31,897 nt of DNA from CAYVWB01 sp964455395 (GTDB lineage Bacteria; Desulfobacterota; Desulfovibrionia; Desulfovibrionales; Desulfovibrionaceae), in NCBI GenBank assembly GCA_964455395.1, contig CAYVWB010000051.1:1-31897 (forward strand), read 5' to 3'. This document shows positions 16,702 through 25,933 of the stretch, piece by piece (position 1 is the first letter of the stretch; each line of letters starts with the position of its first letter). The notes beneath the pieces are model-generated. The model did not search any database. It saw nothing but the letters and a program-made list of their open reading frames with translations, and was not told the DNA's origin. Both the position numbers and the translations under genes were made by a program.

Positions 16702-18189
16702 TTATCGGGAGGCTCCGGAATCTCCCCCGGCGGCCACTTTCGCGCCGATGGAGATGCCGTGTTTGTCGATCTTCGCCAGCAGGGTGGGGCGGGAAACGCC
16801 CAGCAGGCGCGCAGCTCGCGTGCGGTTGCCCTCGGTCATCTCCAAGGCGGCGGTCACCAGCGCGGAGGAGGCGGCGTCCATGGCGTCGTCGTAAGCCTTG
16901 CCGCCGTCGCTCGCCAAAAGACTCTCGCGGGCCCACTCCCGAAACATGGCCTGGAAGCGCTGCGGGTCCGGCGCGTTGATGGCCCCGGCGGACTGCTGGA
17001 GCGCGCGCTCGGCGTCCGTTGCGGAGAGGGGCGCCCCCTTGGAGAAAATGACGGCCTTCTGCATGCAATTGGAGAGCTCGCGGACGTTGCCGGGCCAAGC
17101 GTGGCGGGCCAGAACCTCCAGCGCGTCGTCGGTGACGCCGGGGTTTGGCAGATCCATCATCCGCGCTTGGCGGCTCATGAGCATGCGCGCCAGCAGTGGG
17201 ATGTCCTCCCGACGCTCACGCAGGGGGGGCAGGGTGATGCTGACGACCTCCAGCCGGAAGTAGAGGTCCTCGCGGAAGGAGCCCGCTTTCACGGCTTGTT
17301 CCAGGTCCCGGTTGGTGGCGGCGATGATGCGGACGTCCACGGGGATGGGCGCCCCGCCGCCCAGGCGTTGAATCTGCTTTTCCTGCAGCAGCCGCAGCAG
17401 CTTGGCCTGGATGGACAAAGGCATGTCGCCTATCTCGTCCAGAAAGATGGTGCCGCGCTGCGCTTGCTCGATCTTGCCCACCCGGCGAGAGGCTGCGCCG
17501 GTGAAGGCGCCTTTCTCGTACCCGAAGAGCTCGCTCTCCAGCAGGGTCTCGGGGATGGCGACGCAGTTGATGACAGCGAAGGGGCCGTTTGCGCGGGAGC
17601 TGTATTTGTAGATGGCGCGGGCCACCAGCTCCTTGCCCGTGCCGGATTCGCCCCGCACCAGCACGGTGGCGTCCGTGGGCGCGACGCGGCCGATGGCCTT
17701 GAAGACTTCCTGCATGGCGGACGAATTGCCCAGAATGGCCGTCATGGCGGCGTCTTCGTCTTCCGGGGGGGACTCGGCGTCGTCCGTGGCGGACGTGGCG
17801 GCGGCGTCTTCACGTTGGCGCCGGATGGTGTCCAGGGCCTTGTCGATGAGCTCGAGAATCTGGGGGATGTCGAAGGGTTTGAGCAGGTAGTCGAAGGCGC
17901 CCAGCCGGGTGGCTTCCACCGCAGTCTCCATGGCGCCGTACGCAGTCATCACGATGACGAGGGGCGTCGTCTGCAATGGGAGTTCGCGCAGCCGCCGGAA
18001 GGTCTCCAAGCCGTCGATGCCGGGCAGGCGCACGTCCTGGATGACGAGGTCCACGCCGCCTTTGGCCACGCGCTCCAGACACTGTTCGCCGGAGGCCGCC
18101 AACTCCACCTCGTGGCCGCGGTCCTTCAGGATCTTGCTGAAACTCTTGCGCAGTTGCGCGTCATCGTCGACGATGAGAATCCGGCTCAT
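16702..18189 (-). CDS. NtrC-type sigma-54-dependent response regulator
   Basis: A 495-residue three-domain activator. The receiver (1-120) has the acidic triplet in ILIVDDDAQL, Asp52 in VIQDVRLPGIDG, Thr in VMTAYG and Lys-Pro in YLLKPFDI. An acidic linker is followed by the AAA+ domain (about 150-375) with Walker A GESGTGKE, the sigma-54 contact loop EKGAFTGAASR, Walker B GTIFLDEIGDM and WPGNVRELSN. The C-terminus has a Fis-type helix-turn-helix (NRTRAARLLGVSRPTLLAKI). It activates sigma-54 RNA polymerase on phosphorylation by the kinase upstream, whose stop overlaps this ATG by 4 bp. Targets cannot be seen; no nearby -24/-12 promoter stood out. Confidence 0.96.
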   Translation of the reverse strand: MSRILIVDDDAQLRKSFSKILKDRGHEVELAASGEQCLERVAKGGVDLVIQDVRLPGIDGLETFRRLRELPLQTTPLVIVMTAYGAMETAVEATRLGAFDYLLKPFDIPQILELIDKALDTIRRQREDAAATSATDDAESPPEDEDAAMTAILGNSSAMQEVFKAIGRVAPTDATVLVRGESGTGKELVARAIYKYSSRANGPFAVINCVAIPETLLESELFGYEKGAFTGAASRRVGKIEQAQRGTIFLDEIGDMPLSIQAKLLRLLQEKQIQRLGGGAPIPVDVRIIAATNRDLEQAVKAGSFREDLYFRLEVVSITLPPLRERREDIPLLARMLMSRQARMMDLPNPGVTDDALEVLARHAWPGNVRELSNCMQKAVIFSKGAPLSATDAERALQQSAGAINAPDPQRFQAMFREWARESLLASDGGKAYDDAMDAASSALVTAALEMTEGNRTRAARLLGVSRPTLLAKIDKHGISIGAKVAAGGDSGASR

Positions 18190-19691
18190 GACGATTGCTC
18201 CAGAAGGGGCAGCCCGATGACGAAGGTGGCGCCCCGGCCGGGTTCGGAAGTGGCGTGTATCCAGCCGCCGTGTTCCTGGATGATGCGCCTTGCGATGGCG
18301 AGGCCCAGGCCGGCCCCGTCGTCCTTGGTGGAGACGAACGGCTCGAAGATCTGCGCGCGCACCCTGGGCGCAAGGCCTGGGCCCGTGTCCGAGACGCGGA
18401 TGATGGCGACCCGGCCGTAGGGCTCGATGACGCCTTCCTCCTCGTGGATGCGCACTTCGCCGCCTTCGCCCATGGCGTCCATGGCGTTGACGAGGAGGTT
18501 GACGATGACCTCCTTGAGCTGGTCCGAGTCCGCCATCACGGGCTTCAGGGGTTCGTCGCGCTGCAGACGCACCCGGATGTCCATGATCTCCAGTTTGTGG
18601 CGCAACAGCTGGAGGGACTGGTCCACCACCGAGGAGGGGGAAAGGGGCTGCGGCCGCAGCTTGGGCGGTCGGGAGAACTCCAGGAAGTTCTTGAGGATGG
18701 TGTCGATGAAGTTGATTTCTTCGGAGATGACGTCCAGGTCCTCGCGAGCGTCTGGAGACAGGCGGGTGCTGCGCTCCAGGGTGAACAGGCGCATCTTCAC
18801 GGAAGTGAGGGGGTTGCGCACGCTGTGGGCCACGCCCGCAGCCAGCTTGCCGATGAGCGCCATCTTCTCGGCTTGCGCCAGGTCTTCCCGGCTCTTGGCC
18901 AGCTTGGTGCGCACGGCGCCCACGTCCTGCAGGAGCAGCTCTATCTTGGCGGTGAGGGCGGCCACCTCGTCGCCGTTTTCCAGAGGGTCGTCGTCGCTGC
19001 GCAGGTCGGCTTGCTCCATGCGTGTGGAAAGCGCCGTGGTGAGGTGGTGGATGGGCCGCAGCACTTGCCGCATGACGGTGTACGCCAGCAGCAAAGTCAG
19101 CAGCGCGGCCGTGGGTACGGTTATCCAGGCGTACCACTCCAACGTGGCGGAGCGTTCGTCGTATTCGTCCAGCAGCGTGTAGATGCGGTTTTTCTGCAGC
19201 CGTTTGAAGAAGGCGCTTTGCTCCAGGACGTCGAAGAAGCGGGTGCGCACGTCGGCGTGGAGGGCCATGCCCTGTTCGCGCGAGCCTTCCAGGTAGAACT
19301 CCAGGACGCGCTCGCGTCGGGCGGTGTAGCGCACGTAGTCGTTGTCCAGATCGAAGAGCAACTGACGCTCTTCTTCCACCTCCGCCATGTCCAGGCAGGC
19401 GCGCCACCACTTCTCGAAACGCTCTTGAGCGTTGCGCAACCGCTCCAGCCACTGAGGGTCGCCATCCAGAAAATAATAGGTGACGTACCCGCGCTGGGAA
19501 AGCAGGGCGGACTGCATCTCCTCGGCGGCGAGAAGGGCGTCGGCGCTCCGCTCCAGAGTGCGGGAATAGAGCAGCTTGGTGTGTTGCGCATACCAGAGGG
19601 TGACCAGGGCGCCGCCCAGGTTCACCGCCAGCAGCACGCCCAGCAGCAAGAAGATGCGGCTGCGCAAGCCGATGACGCGTGCAGACTTCAT
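18186..19691 (-). CDS. Membrane sensor histidine kinase (NtrB/AtoS-like, HAMP)
   Basis: A 501-residue kinase. Membrane segments are at about 12-32 (IFLLLGVLLAVNLGGALVT) and 187-211 (ITVPTAALLTLLLAYTVM). The periplasmic part between is helical and rich in Glu and aromatic residues, like a four-helix-bundle sensor (QRGYVTYYFLDGDPQW). A HAMP linker follows (MRQVLRPIHHLTTALSTRM). The catalytic core has HisKA VAHSVRNPLTSVKMRL (phospho-His289), N-box LKEVIVNLLVNAMDA, G1 VSDTGPGLAP and G2 TKDDGAGLGLA. The His motif H-S-V-R-N-P is the NtrB/AtoS-like form. It is coupled by overlap to the NtrC-type regulator. The start at 19691 has only a weak ribosome binding site. Confidence 0.94.
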   Translation of the reverse strand: MKSARVIGLRSRIFLLLGVLLAVNLGGALVTLWYAQHTKLLYSRTLERSADALLAAEEMQSALLSQRGYVTYYFLDGDPQWLERLRNAQERFEKWWRACLDMAEVEEERQLLFDLDNDYVRYTARRERVLEFYLEGSREQGMALHADVRTRFFDVLEQSAFFKRLQKNRIYTLLDEYDERSATLEWYAWITVPTAALLTLLLAYTVMRQVLRPIHHLTTALSTRMEQADLRSDDDPLENGDEVAALTAKIELLLQDVGAVRTKLAKSREDLAQAEKMALIGKLAAGVAHSVRNPLTSVKMRLFTLERSTRLSPDAREDLDVISEEINFIDTILKNFLEFSRPPKLRPQPLSPSSVVDQSLQLLRHKLEIMDIRVRLQRDEPLKPVMADSDQLKEVIVNLLVNAMDAMGEGGEVRIHEEEGVIEPYGRVAIIRVSDTGPGLAPRVRAQIFEPFVSTKDDGAGLGLAIARRIIQEHGGWIHATSEPGRGATFVIGLPLLEQSS

Positions 19692-19890
19692 CCGGCGCAC
19701 CGTAGTTGGGGAGGGGCGGGTTGTCCAGCGCCATCGAGAGCCGCCAGCCTTGCGCCTGCCTGGATGGACGGGCCGGCTCGTGCTACCATGCCGACGCCGG
19801 AAGCCGGTCCCGGAAGAGCGTCTTCCCGGCGATGCGGCCGTGTCCCTTTTTTTGACAACTCCAGTCCCGCTCATGGTTCGGAGACGCCTT

Positions 19891-20136
19891 ATGGATATGC
19901 ACGATCTGGGGCGACTGCTGCTCATCATCGGTCTCGTGACGGCTGCGGTCGGCGGCGTCCTCTTGCTCGTGGAGGCGTTTCCCGCCGTGCGCGCCTTGTG
20001 GGCGAAGTTTCCCCTGGGACGGCTGCCGGGAGACATCGTCATCGAGAAACCCGGGATGAAGCTCTACATCCCCATCACCTCGGCTGTCCTCGTCAGCGTG
20101 GTCCTCAGTGTGCTGGCGCACCTCTTCAGGCGGTGA
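19891..20136 (+). CDS. Small two-helix membrane protein (DUF2905-like)
   Basis: An 81-residue protein with two hydrophobic helices, LLLIIGLVTAAVGGVLLLVEAF near the N-terminus and ITSAVLVSVVLSVLAHLF at the C-terminus. Between them is LGRLPGDIVIEKPGMKLYIP, which is the characteristic connecting segment of the DUF2905 family (LGRLPGDI, YIPI). Its function is unknown. ATG 19891 has GGAG about seven bases upstream; ATG 19873 is an in-frame alternative. It is divergent from the NtrB-like kinase and stands alone before the hybrid kinase. Confidence 0.85.
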   Translation: MDMHDLGRLLLIIGLVTAAVGGVLLLVEAFPAVRALWAKFPLGRLPGDIVIEKPGMKLYIPITSAVLVSVVLSVLAHLFRR

Positions 20137-20331
20137 AGCCGCCGCGCCGCGGCATGGAGCTCGAAGGGACGCCGAAAACTCCCTGTACGAAGGAGGGCCT
20201 TTCAGGCGTATTGTTCGGGAATACAGGGGCAGGACGGCGCCGGGGGGCAGGCCGTCCATGACATGCCAGGCGCGCTGCTGCTGGTGTGTCGCCGGTGAAT
20301 GAGATGAATCCCGGACGGGGGTTCTTGGAAC

Positions 20332-23300
20332 ATGTCGTTGCATGCCGAAGAATCCTGGCTCGTCGGAGGCGGGACCATGGGCGCGAGTATTCGCGCAGGG
20401 GATTGGACTTCGACGCCCCTGGGACCGCTCGACCAGTGGCCGCCCGCCTTGCGCGCGCTCACTCGTGCCGTGCTGGAGTCGCCTGCGCCCACGCTCCTCG
20501 GCTGGGGCGATATGCTCTCCGTCATTCCCAACGACGCTTGTTGCGAGGCGATTCAGCCATGTGGGCAGGACGCAGCCTCCTCCCCTCCCCTCCTGGGGCG
20601 CCCCCTGCGCGAACTCGTCAAGGCGGAGGGGCGCGAAACCTTTCTCGCCGCGGTGGAGCAGGCGCTGCAAGGGGCGCCTCAGCGCCTGACAGAGCTGCCT
20701 TTCTGTGAGGCCGACGAACCCGAGAACGACCACCTCGCGCGCCTTTTCGACCACACCCTGAGCCCCCTGCGCGATGACGAGGGCCGCATCGCCGGCGTGC
20801 TGCACACAGTGACGCCGAGCCACGCTTCTCCCTGCACGGAGCTGGAGGCGTGCGAACCCGGCACGGTCGAAGCGTCCCCCCGGGCGGTCGGGGAAGCTCC
20901 GCCCGAGGTCTACGTGGCCACCCTGGACGAGGCGTTGCGTTTCACCTTCGTCTGCAACTCCGTACAGCAGCTCTCCGGCAAGCCTCCCGCGCATTTTCTG
21001 GGCAAACGCCCCCGCGAGACGGTCTGGGCCTCCATGGGCGTGGCCGACACTGCCGAGGCGACCATCCGCCGCGTCTTCGAGACGGGCGAGGAGCAGCGCT
21101 TCACCTATGCCATACAGCGTCCGGACGGGGAACACCGCCGTCTGGCGCGCGTCTACCCCGCCGCGTGTCGTGGAGGACGCATCGCGGCCGTGAGCCTGTT
21201 CTGCAGCGACGAGGGCGAACCCCTGGCCATGCGGCACGCCCTGCAGGAGAGCGAAGAGCGGCTGCGCCTCGTGTTGGAGCACTCCCGCGAAGGCGTCCAT
21301 ATGCTGGACTTGGCGAGCCAACGCTATGTCTTCATGAGCCCCTCTCAGGCGGAGCTCTCCGGATTCAGCCTGGAGGAGCTGCGCGACCTCTCCTGGGACG
21401 AGGCCTTCGAGCGTCTCCACCCGGACGACCGGGAATCCGTGCGGCGCTATGTCGGCGGCGTCATCGCCGGCGAAGAGCCCGCTCAGCCCATGGAGTACCG
21501 CTGGATGCGCAAGGATGGCGTCTATCGCTGGTTCAGCGACAGCCGACGCGCCGTCCGCGACGAAGACGGCGCGGTGTGGGCGCTGGTCGGCGTGACCCGG
21601 GACGTAACCGACCGCAAGGTCTTCGAACAGGAACTCCTCCAGTCCAAGGCGCTCATCGAGGCCATGGACCACGCTGGTCATGTGGTCTTCTCCATCAAAG
21701 ACAAGGAGGGCCGCATCACTCGCCTGAGCCAGTCCTTCCTGGAGCTCATCGGCAAGCGCGGGGAAGATGTCACAGGCAAGACCGAACTGGAAGTCTGCTG
21801 CAATGGAGGCAGCCGCGCCCGCATGCGCAACGACGCCAAAGTGCTGCGTACAGGCGTCGCAGCGCTCTTCGAGGAGACGGTGGAGACGCGCCTGGGCCGA
21901 CGCGATTTCCTCGCCGTGAAAAACCCCTACCGCGACGAGACCGGGGACATCGCCGGACTGGTGGGGGTGGCCATCGACATCACCGAACAGAAGCTCGTCA
22001 AACGCAGGATGCAAACCGCCATCCGCGAGGCCGAACGCGCCAATGCAGCCAAAAGCGAGTTCCTGGCGAACATGAGCCACGAACTGCGCACCCCCCTCAA
22101 CGGTCTGCTGGGGCTGCTGGACTTGCTGTTGAAGACTCTCGAAAAACCGAAGAACCGCGAGTACGCGCGCTCCATGAAACGCGCCGGCGAGGCGCTGCGG
22201 GACATCATCGACGATATTCTGGACATCTCCAAGATCGAAGCAGGACGGCTGGAGCTTGCGCCCAAGCCCACTCCCCTGCGGGAATCCTTGGCGCAGTGTC
22301 TGGAGTTCTACGCGCCCCTCGTGCAGGAAAAGGGTCTGGACTGGAATGTCGAATTCTCGCGCGAGCTGCCGGAGTATGTCCTCCTGGACGAGGCGAGGCT
22401 CCATCAGGTCGTGCGCAACCTCGTGGCCAACGCGCTCAAGTTCACCGACGATGGCGGCGTCTCCGTGCGTGTGACGTACGAGGACGCCGACGATCCGGCC
22501 GGGGGGGAGGGAGGAATCCTGCGCCTGGCGGTCAAGGATACCGGCATCGGCATACCCAAAGCGCGTCAGCGCGAGCTCTTCCAGAACTTCACTCAACTCG
22601 ACGCTGCTTACGACAAGCGCCACGCCGGCGCGGGACTCGGCCTCGCCATCTGCAAGAACATCGTGGAGCGGATGGGCGGCGCCATTTTCTTCGAGAGCGA
22701 GGAGGGACAGGGCTCCACCTTCACCGTCACCGTGGCGGCGCCGCGCACGCCGCCGCCGGAAGAATCGCCCTCCTGGCCGGAGGCCGTGGCAGGGTGTCGG
22801 GAGCTGCGTCTGCTCGTGGTGGAAGACAACGCCATCAACCAGTTCCTCATGCGGGAATTGTTGACTGAAGCCGGCTGCGAACACCACATCGCCGAAGACG
22901 GCGCCAAGGCGCTGGAGGCTCTGGAACGCGCTGAACATCAGGGGGAGCCGCCCTACAGCCTGGCGCTCATGGACATCAACATGCCCGTCATGGATGGCGT
23001 GCAGGCCACGCGTCGCATCCGCGCGTCCGGTGAACGTTTTGCGACCATCCCCATCATCGCGCTCACGGCCTACGCCATGCCGGCGGAGCGCGACCGCTTC
23101 CTCGCCGAAGGCATGGACGGCTACCTGGCCAAACCGTTCACCATGCTGCAGCTCTGGGAAGTCGTCGCCACTCTGCCGGCGCACAGGGTCCGCCGTCTCG
23201 CGAACTCGGGAGGGACCGCCGCGCAGCCGCCTTTTGCGTCTGCTCCCGAAGCGGAGTCCCCCAAAGCGGCGAGGGCGAGACCCGCCAAAGCCGCGGGGAA

Positions 23301-23688
23301 GACGCCCATCGCCGCAACGGCGGAGAGTCCGAAGGGCTCCGGCGGCTTGCTGGACGAGCACTTTCTGCGGACCAACTACGCGAACCACCCGGACATCCTT
23401 GCGGCCTTGCTGGGGGCCTTCGAGGAGGCGTATGCTCGTGATCTGAAAGAGATTCAGGCCAAGCTCGAAGCAGGAGCGTGGTCCCAGGCGGCGGACAAGC
23501 TGCACGCCTTCGCCAGCGGCTGCGGGACCATCGCCATGCAGCACGTCGCACAACTCGCGCTCGCCATGGAACGAGCGCTACGGAATGGAGACCATGACGC
23601 CGCGCCTGCCGACTACGCGCGCCTGCAGCGCAGTGTGGGGGAGTCCGTCGCAGCCTTGCGCGAGGCGCTGCAGACGTTGCGAGGGTGA
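20332..23688 (+). CDS. Hybrid sensor histidine kinase (multi-PAS, HisKA, HATPase, REC, HPt)
   Basis: A 1118-residue protein without membrane helices. There is an N-terminal PAS-like region (about 1-165), then three more PAS domains: near 192-295 (TLDEALRFTFVCNSVQQLSG), 304-425 (ESEERLRLVLEHSREGVHML) and 435-560 (MDHAGHVVFSIKDKEGRIT). The kinase core follows: HisKA with ANMSHELRTPLNGLLG (His583), N-box LHQVVRNLVANALKF, G1 VKDTGIGIP, and G2 HAGAGLGLAI. A receiver (about 825-945) has LVVEDNAINQ, Asp881 in LMDINMPVMDG and AKPF. An HPt domain (about 1005-1110) has candidate His1058 in KLHAFASGCGTIAM; the usual Lys-Gly after the His is replaced. The layout matches ArcB/BarA-type relays. The final acceptor is not encoded next to it; free receivers at 7 and 14 kb are candidates. 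Confidence 0.95.
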   Translation: MSLHAEESWLVGGGTMGASIRAGDWTSTPLGPLDQWPPALRALTRAVLESPAPTLLGWGDMLSVIPNDACCEAIQPCGQDAASSPPLLGRPLRELVKAEGRETFLAAVEQALQGAPQRLTELPFCEADEPENDHLARLFDHTLSPLRDDEGRIAGVLHTVTPSHASPCTELEACEPGTVEASPRAVGEAPPEVYVATLDEALRFTFVCNSVQQLSGKPPAHFLGKRPRETVWASMGVADTAEATIRRVFETGEEQRFTYAIQRPDGEHRRLARVYPAACRGGRIAAVSLFCSDEGEPLAMRHALQESEERLRLVLEHSREGVHMLDLASQRYVFMSPSQAELSGFSLEELRDLSWDEAFERLHPDDRESVRRYVGGVIAGEEPAQPMEYRWMRKDGVYRWFSDSRRAVRDEDGAVWALVGVTRDVTDRKVFEQELLQSKALIEAMDHAGHVVFSIKDKEGRITRLSQSFLELIGKRGEDVTGKTELEVCCNGGSRARMRNDAKVLRTGVAALFEETVETRLGRRDFLAVKNPYRDETGDIAGLVGVAIDITEQKLVKRRMQTAIREAERANAAKSEFLANMSHELRTPLNGLLGLLDLLLKTLEKPKNREYARSMKRAGEALRDIIDDILDISKIEAGRLELAPKPTPLRESLAQCLEFYAPLVQEKGLDWNVEFSRELPEYVLLDEARLHQVVRNLVANALKFTDDGGVSVRVTYEDADDPAGGEGGILRLAVKDTGIGIPKARQRELFQNFTQLDAAYDKRHAGAGLGLAICKNIVERMGGAIFFESEEGQGSTFTVTVAAPRTPPPEESPSWPEAVAGCRELRLLVVEDNAINQFLMRELLTEAGCEHHIAEDGAKALEALERAEHQGEPPYSLALMDINMPVMDGVQATRRIRASGERFATIPIIALTAYAMPAERDRFLAEGMDGYLAKPFTMLQLWEVVATLPAHRVRRLANSGGTAAQPPFASAPEAESPKAARARPAKAAGKTPIAATAESPKGSGGLLDEHFLRTNYANHPDILAALLGAFEEAYARDLKEIQAKLEAGAWSQAADKLHAFASGCGTIAMQHVAQLALAMERALRNGDHDAAPADYARLQRSVGESVAALREALQTLRG

Positions 23689-23720
23689 GGCCGTCCCGAC
23701 GTGTCGAGCAGACCCGCCGC

Positions 23721-24578
23721 TCAGCCGCTTCGCTCCAGCCGGCGGCACACGGCGCAACACGCCATGGCCCACAGTCCGCCGAGGGCCCATCCCGCCGTCA
23801 CGTCGCTGGGCCAGTGCACGCCCAGGTAGAGCCGACTCGCCCCCACCAGCAAGGCCACCGCAACGGCCCACGCCAGCAGCAGTCGAGCGCCGTTGCGGCG
23901 CGACCCCTCGTCAACGACGAGAAGCGAACACCCCACCCAGGCGACAGTGCAATAGAACGCAGTGGCCAACGCAGCATGGCTGCTGGGAAAACTGGCGGTG
24001 GAGACATCCGTGAGGTGGAGCCACGAGGGCGGGCGGGGCCGCATGGTCAACATCTTGAGCCCGTTGGCCAACCCCACGACGCCGCCCCACGAAAGCGCCA
24101 CGGCCAAAGCCTGCGCCAGGCGTCCGCTGGTGAGCAGCAGCAGGACTGCGGCGGCGGCCAGGATGCCGACCACGGCGCTGCCGCCCAGACTGGTGACGTC
24201 CCGGACCACGCTCTCGAACCAGCGCGGCCCCACGGGATTGGTGGGGTCGTCGGGGGCGCGCAACGTCATCAACAGGCGTGCGTCCCAGGCGCCGGGGCGA
24301 CCGACAGGCGCCGTCCCCAACGCGATGGATGAACCCGGCTCGTCTTGACGGTCCTGCCGATCCTGCCCGTCATGATGGTCTCGATGCTCCCGTACGCCCC
24401 GGGTCTCGCAGGCCTCGCGGCTGGTCATGTCATGCCCAAGCGCGTGCGTGGCCGGCGTGGGCGTGCCCGTGCGCACAGGGTCGCTCGTGACGGCCAGCAG
24501 CCAGGAGAGCGCGAAGCCGACGACACAACACGCCCCCACGACCCGAGCGACGCGTCTGGAGAAAAGTGGATATGACAT
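23721..24578 (-). CDS. PAP2-family membrane phosphatase
   Basis: A 285-residue membrane protein with the three phosphatase signatures of the PAP2/lipid phosphatase superfamily: KMLTMRPRP, ASFPSSHAALA and SRLYLGVHWPSDV. The two active-site His residues and the Arg/Asp are present. About six hydrophobic helices are visible, with the catalytic motifs in the C-terminal half. Family members dephosphorylate undecaprenyl pyrophosphate, phosphatidate or similar lipids at the outer membrane face. After the first helix is a hydrophilic insert rich in His, Asp, Gln and Arg (HDGQDRQDRQD). I start at ATG 24578, after the octanucleotide repeat; the frame is open further upstream to 24662, but that part is repeat-encoded Pro/Ser. 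The ribosome binding site is weak. Confidence 0.88.
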   Translation of the reverse strand: MSYPLFSRRVARVVGACCVVGFALSWLLAVTSDPVRTGTPTPATHALGHDMTSREACETRGVREHRDHHDGQDRQDRQDEPGSSIALGTAPVGRPGAWDARLLMTLRAPDDPTNPVGPRWFESVVRDVTSLGGSAVVGILAAAAVLLLLTSGRLAQALAVALSWGGVVGLANGLKMLTMRPRPPSWLHLTDVSTASFPSSHAALATAFYCTVAWVGCSLLVVDEGSRRNGARLLLAWAVAVALLVGASRLYLGVHWPSDVTAGWALGGLWAMACCAVCRRLERSG

Positions 24579-24903
24579 ACGATGCGGTGTCCAAGAACAG
24601 GGCGACAGGGCGACAGGGGGACAGGGGGACAGGGGGACAGGGAGAAGTCGAACCATCTCCATGCTATGCCGACTCGTGGCAAGGCGTCAATCTCCGACTC
24701 CGCAGCCCGGCGTCAGCCATGGCCAAGACGCATGAAGGAAGGCCCCCGAGCGGAGGCAAGTCTTTCCGCCCCGCCTCGATACGGGTGGGTGTTCACCACG
24801 TCGTCGGGATCCGCTGAGACGCCCATGGTGCGGCGCACGGGGGGCCGCACGGGGGGGCAGTCCGTATGCGTTCGCATCGTTCGTCGTGGCGACAGGGGCG
24901 GAT
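24579..24903. other. 325-bp stretch between fmdB-like gene and PAP2 gene, with repeat
   Basis: No gene recognised. The part next to the PAP2 start holds the octanucleotide repeat. The rest is G-rich on plus, with GCACGGGGGGCC/GCACGGGGGGG runs near 24834-24858 just after the FmdB-like gene. No T-tract terminator is visible. Confidence 0.5.
24597..24644. repeat. 8-bp tandem repeat, six copies
   Basis: Six head-to-tail octamers starting at 24597: two ACAGGGCG, three ACAGGGGG and one ACAGGGAG. They lie 19-66 bp upstream of the PAP2 start codon on the transcribed strand. The period is not a multiple of three. Confidence 0.95.
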
Positions 24904-25068
24904 TCAGCTTTTTTTCTTGGTGATGGTGTGGATGTGCGAAATGACGCGCTTGACGTCCTGCGAGCGACATTTGGGACACGTCACCTTGGCGGTTTCCATG
25001 TCCCGCACGGTGAGGAGTTCGGTAAACACCGCCTTGCAGCCATTGCATTGGTACTCGTAGACGGGCAT
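24904..25068 (-). CDS. FmdB-family zinc ribbon protein
   Basis: A 54-residue protein opening with MPVYEYQCNGCKAVF, the hallmark of the FmdB/CxxC regulatory family, followed by CPKCRSQDVKRVIS. The two CxxC pairs (CNGC and CPKC) would bind one zinc. It is named after a protein near formamidase/amidase genes, but most members have no established role. GAGGA precedes the ATG by about seven bases. It lies 83 bp after the universal stress gene on the same strand and may be co-transcribed with it. Confidence 0.9.
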   Translation of the reverse strand: MPVYEYQCNGCKAVFTELLTVRDMETAKVTCPKCRSQDVKRVISHIHTITKKKS

Positions 25069-25151
25069 GGCGCGGTCCTCCGGGGTGGGCGGGGTAAGCG
25101 GGTGGATGCAGGAGTCTTCGGGAAAGCTCTGGCGACGCGTGGCTGCAGCCA

Positions 25152-25574
25152 TCACCGTACGATGAAGACGGAGCACGGCGAATGCGCCGCCACGCCGAGC
25201 GCGACGCTGCCCATGAGGAAGCGCTCCACGGCGTTGGCGCCTTTGTGGCCGAGGACGATGCAGTCCACGGCGTTGGTCTCCGCATGCTGCACGATCTGGT
25301 CGGCGGGGGAGTACCCCTCGCGCACCACGGCCTCCACGGAGAGGCCCTGGGTTTGTGCAGTCTCGCGCGCCCATTGGATAAGCTCGTCGGCGCGGGTGCG
25401 GATGCTGTCCACCATGTCGGGAGGCATTTCGGCGGCGTTGAGGAAGAATGGTGAGTAGTTGACGACGGTGAGGACGACAAGCTCCGCGCCGTCGTGACGC
25501 TTTGTCATGTCGATGGCGTTGTCGAGGACGCGGGCGGCGAATTCGGATTGGTCGATGGCGGCGAGAATCTTCAT
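25152..25574 (-). CDS. Universal stress protein (UspA family)
   Basis: A 140-residue single Usp domain. MKILAAIDQSEFAARVLDNA is the first strand and helix with the conserved Asp, and VLGHKGANAVERFLMGSVA near the C-terminus is the ATP-binding loop (G-x-x-G plus G-S-V), so it is of the nucleotide-binding type. The end, APHSPCSVFIVR-like (AAHSPCSVFIVR), is the usual final strand. These proteins support survival under stress. The ATG follows a G-rich Shine-Dalgarno region. It is transcribed away from the arsR-hgcAB operon, with 460 bp between them. Confidence 0.93.
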   Translation of the reverse strand: MKILAAIDQSEFAARVLDNAIDMTKRHDGAELVVLTVVNYSPFFLNAAEMPPDMVDSIRTRADELIQWARETAQTQGLSVEAVVREGYSPADQIVQHAETNAVDCIVLGHKGANAVERFLMGSVALGVAAHSPCSVFIVR

Positions 25575-25933
25575 GGCCCATCCCCCCTTGCTGATTGGCG
25601 TCGCGTGGTGCGTGACGCGTGTCGTATCACGGCGCGTGAGGCGCGTGGGAGCCGCTCCCCACTCCTTCATACGAAGCGGGGTGGGAAGGGAAAAGGGGGA
25701 AGATGCGGGGTGGGCGGCCGCTGTCCGACCATTGCCCGACCGTGACCGTATCTGATCGCGCCTCCTCTTTGGTCGCCACGCCTTCTCGCCGCGTCTCCAC
25801 GACGCTGGCGCTTGCCTGAATGCAGGGCGGCGTCGAGCACGCTTCAAATTGTGTTTGCATGGTGATTGCCAGTGGTTCCAGTGGGATGAATGTCGCTCGC
25901 CGCGCCGGTACGCTGCAAGGCGCCTTTTTCCCA

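Noticed and set aside
19783..23553. Minus-strand open frame of 1256 codons opposite the hybrid kinase
   Set aside because: Shadow frame; the plus strand carries HisKA, HATPase, REC and HPt motifs over the same bases.
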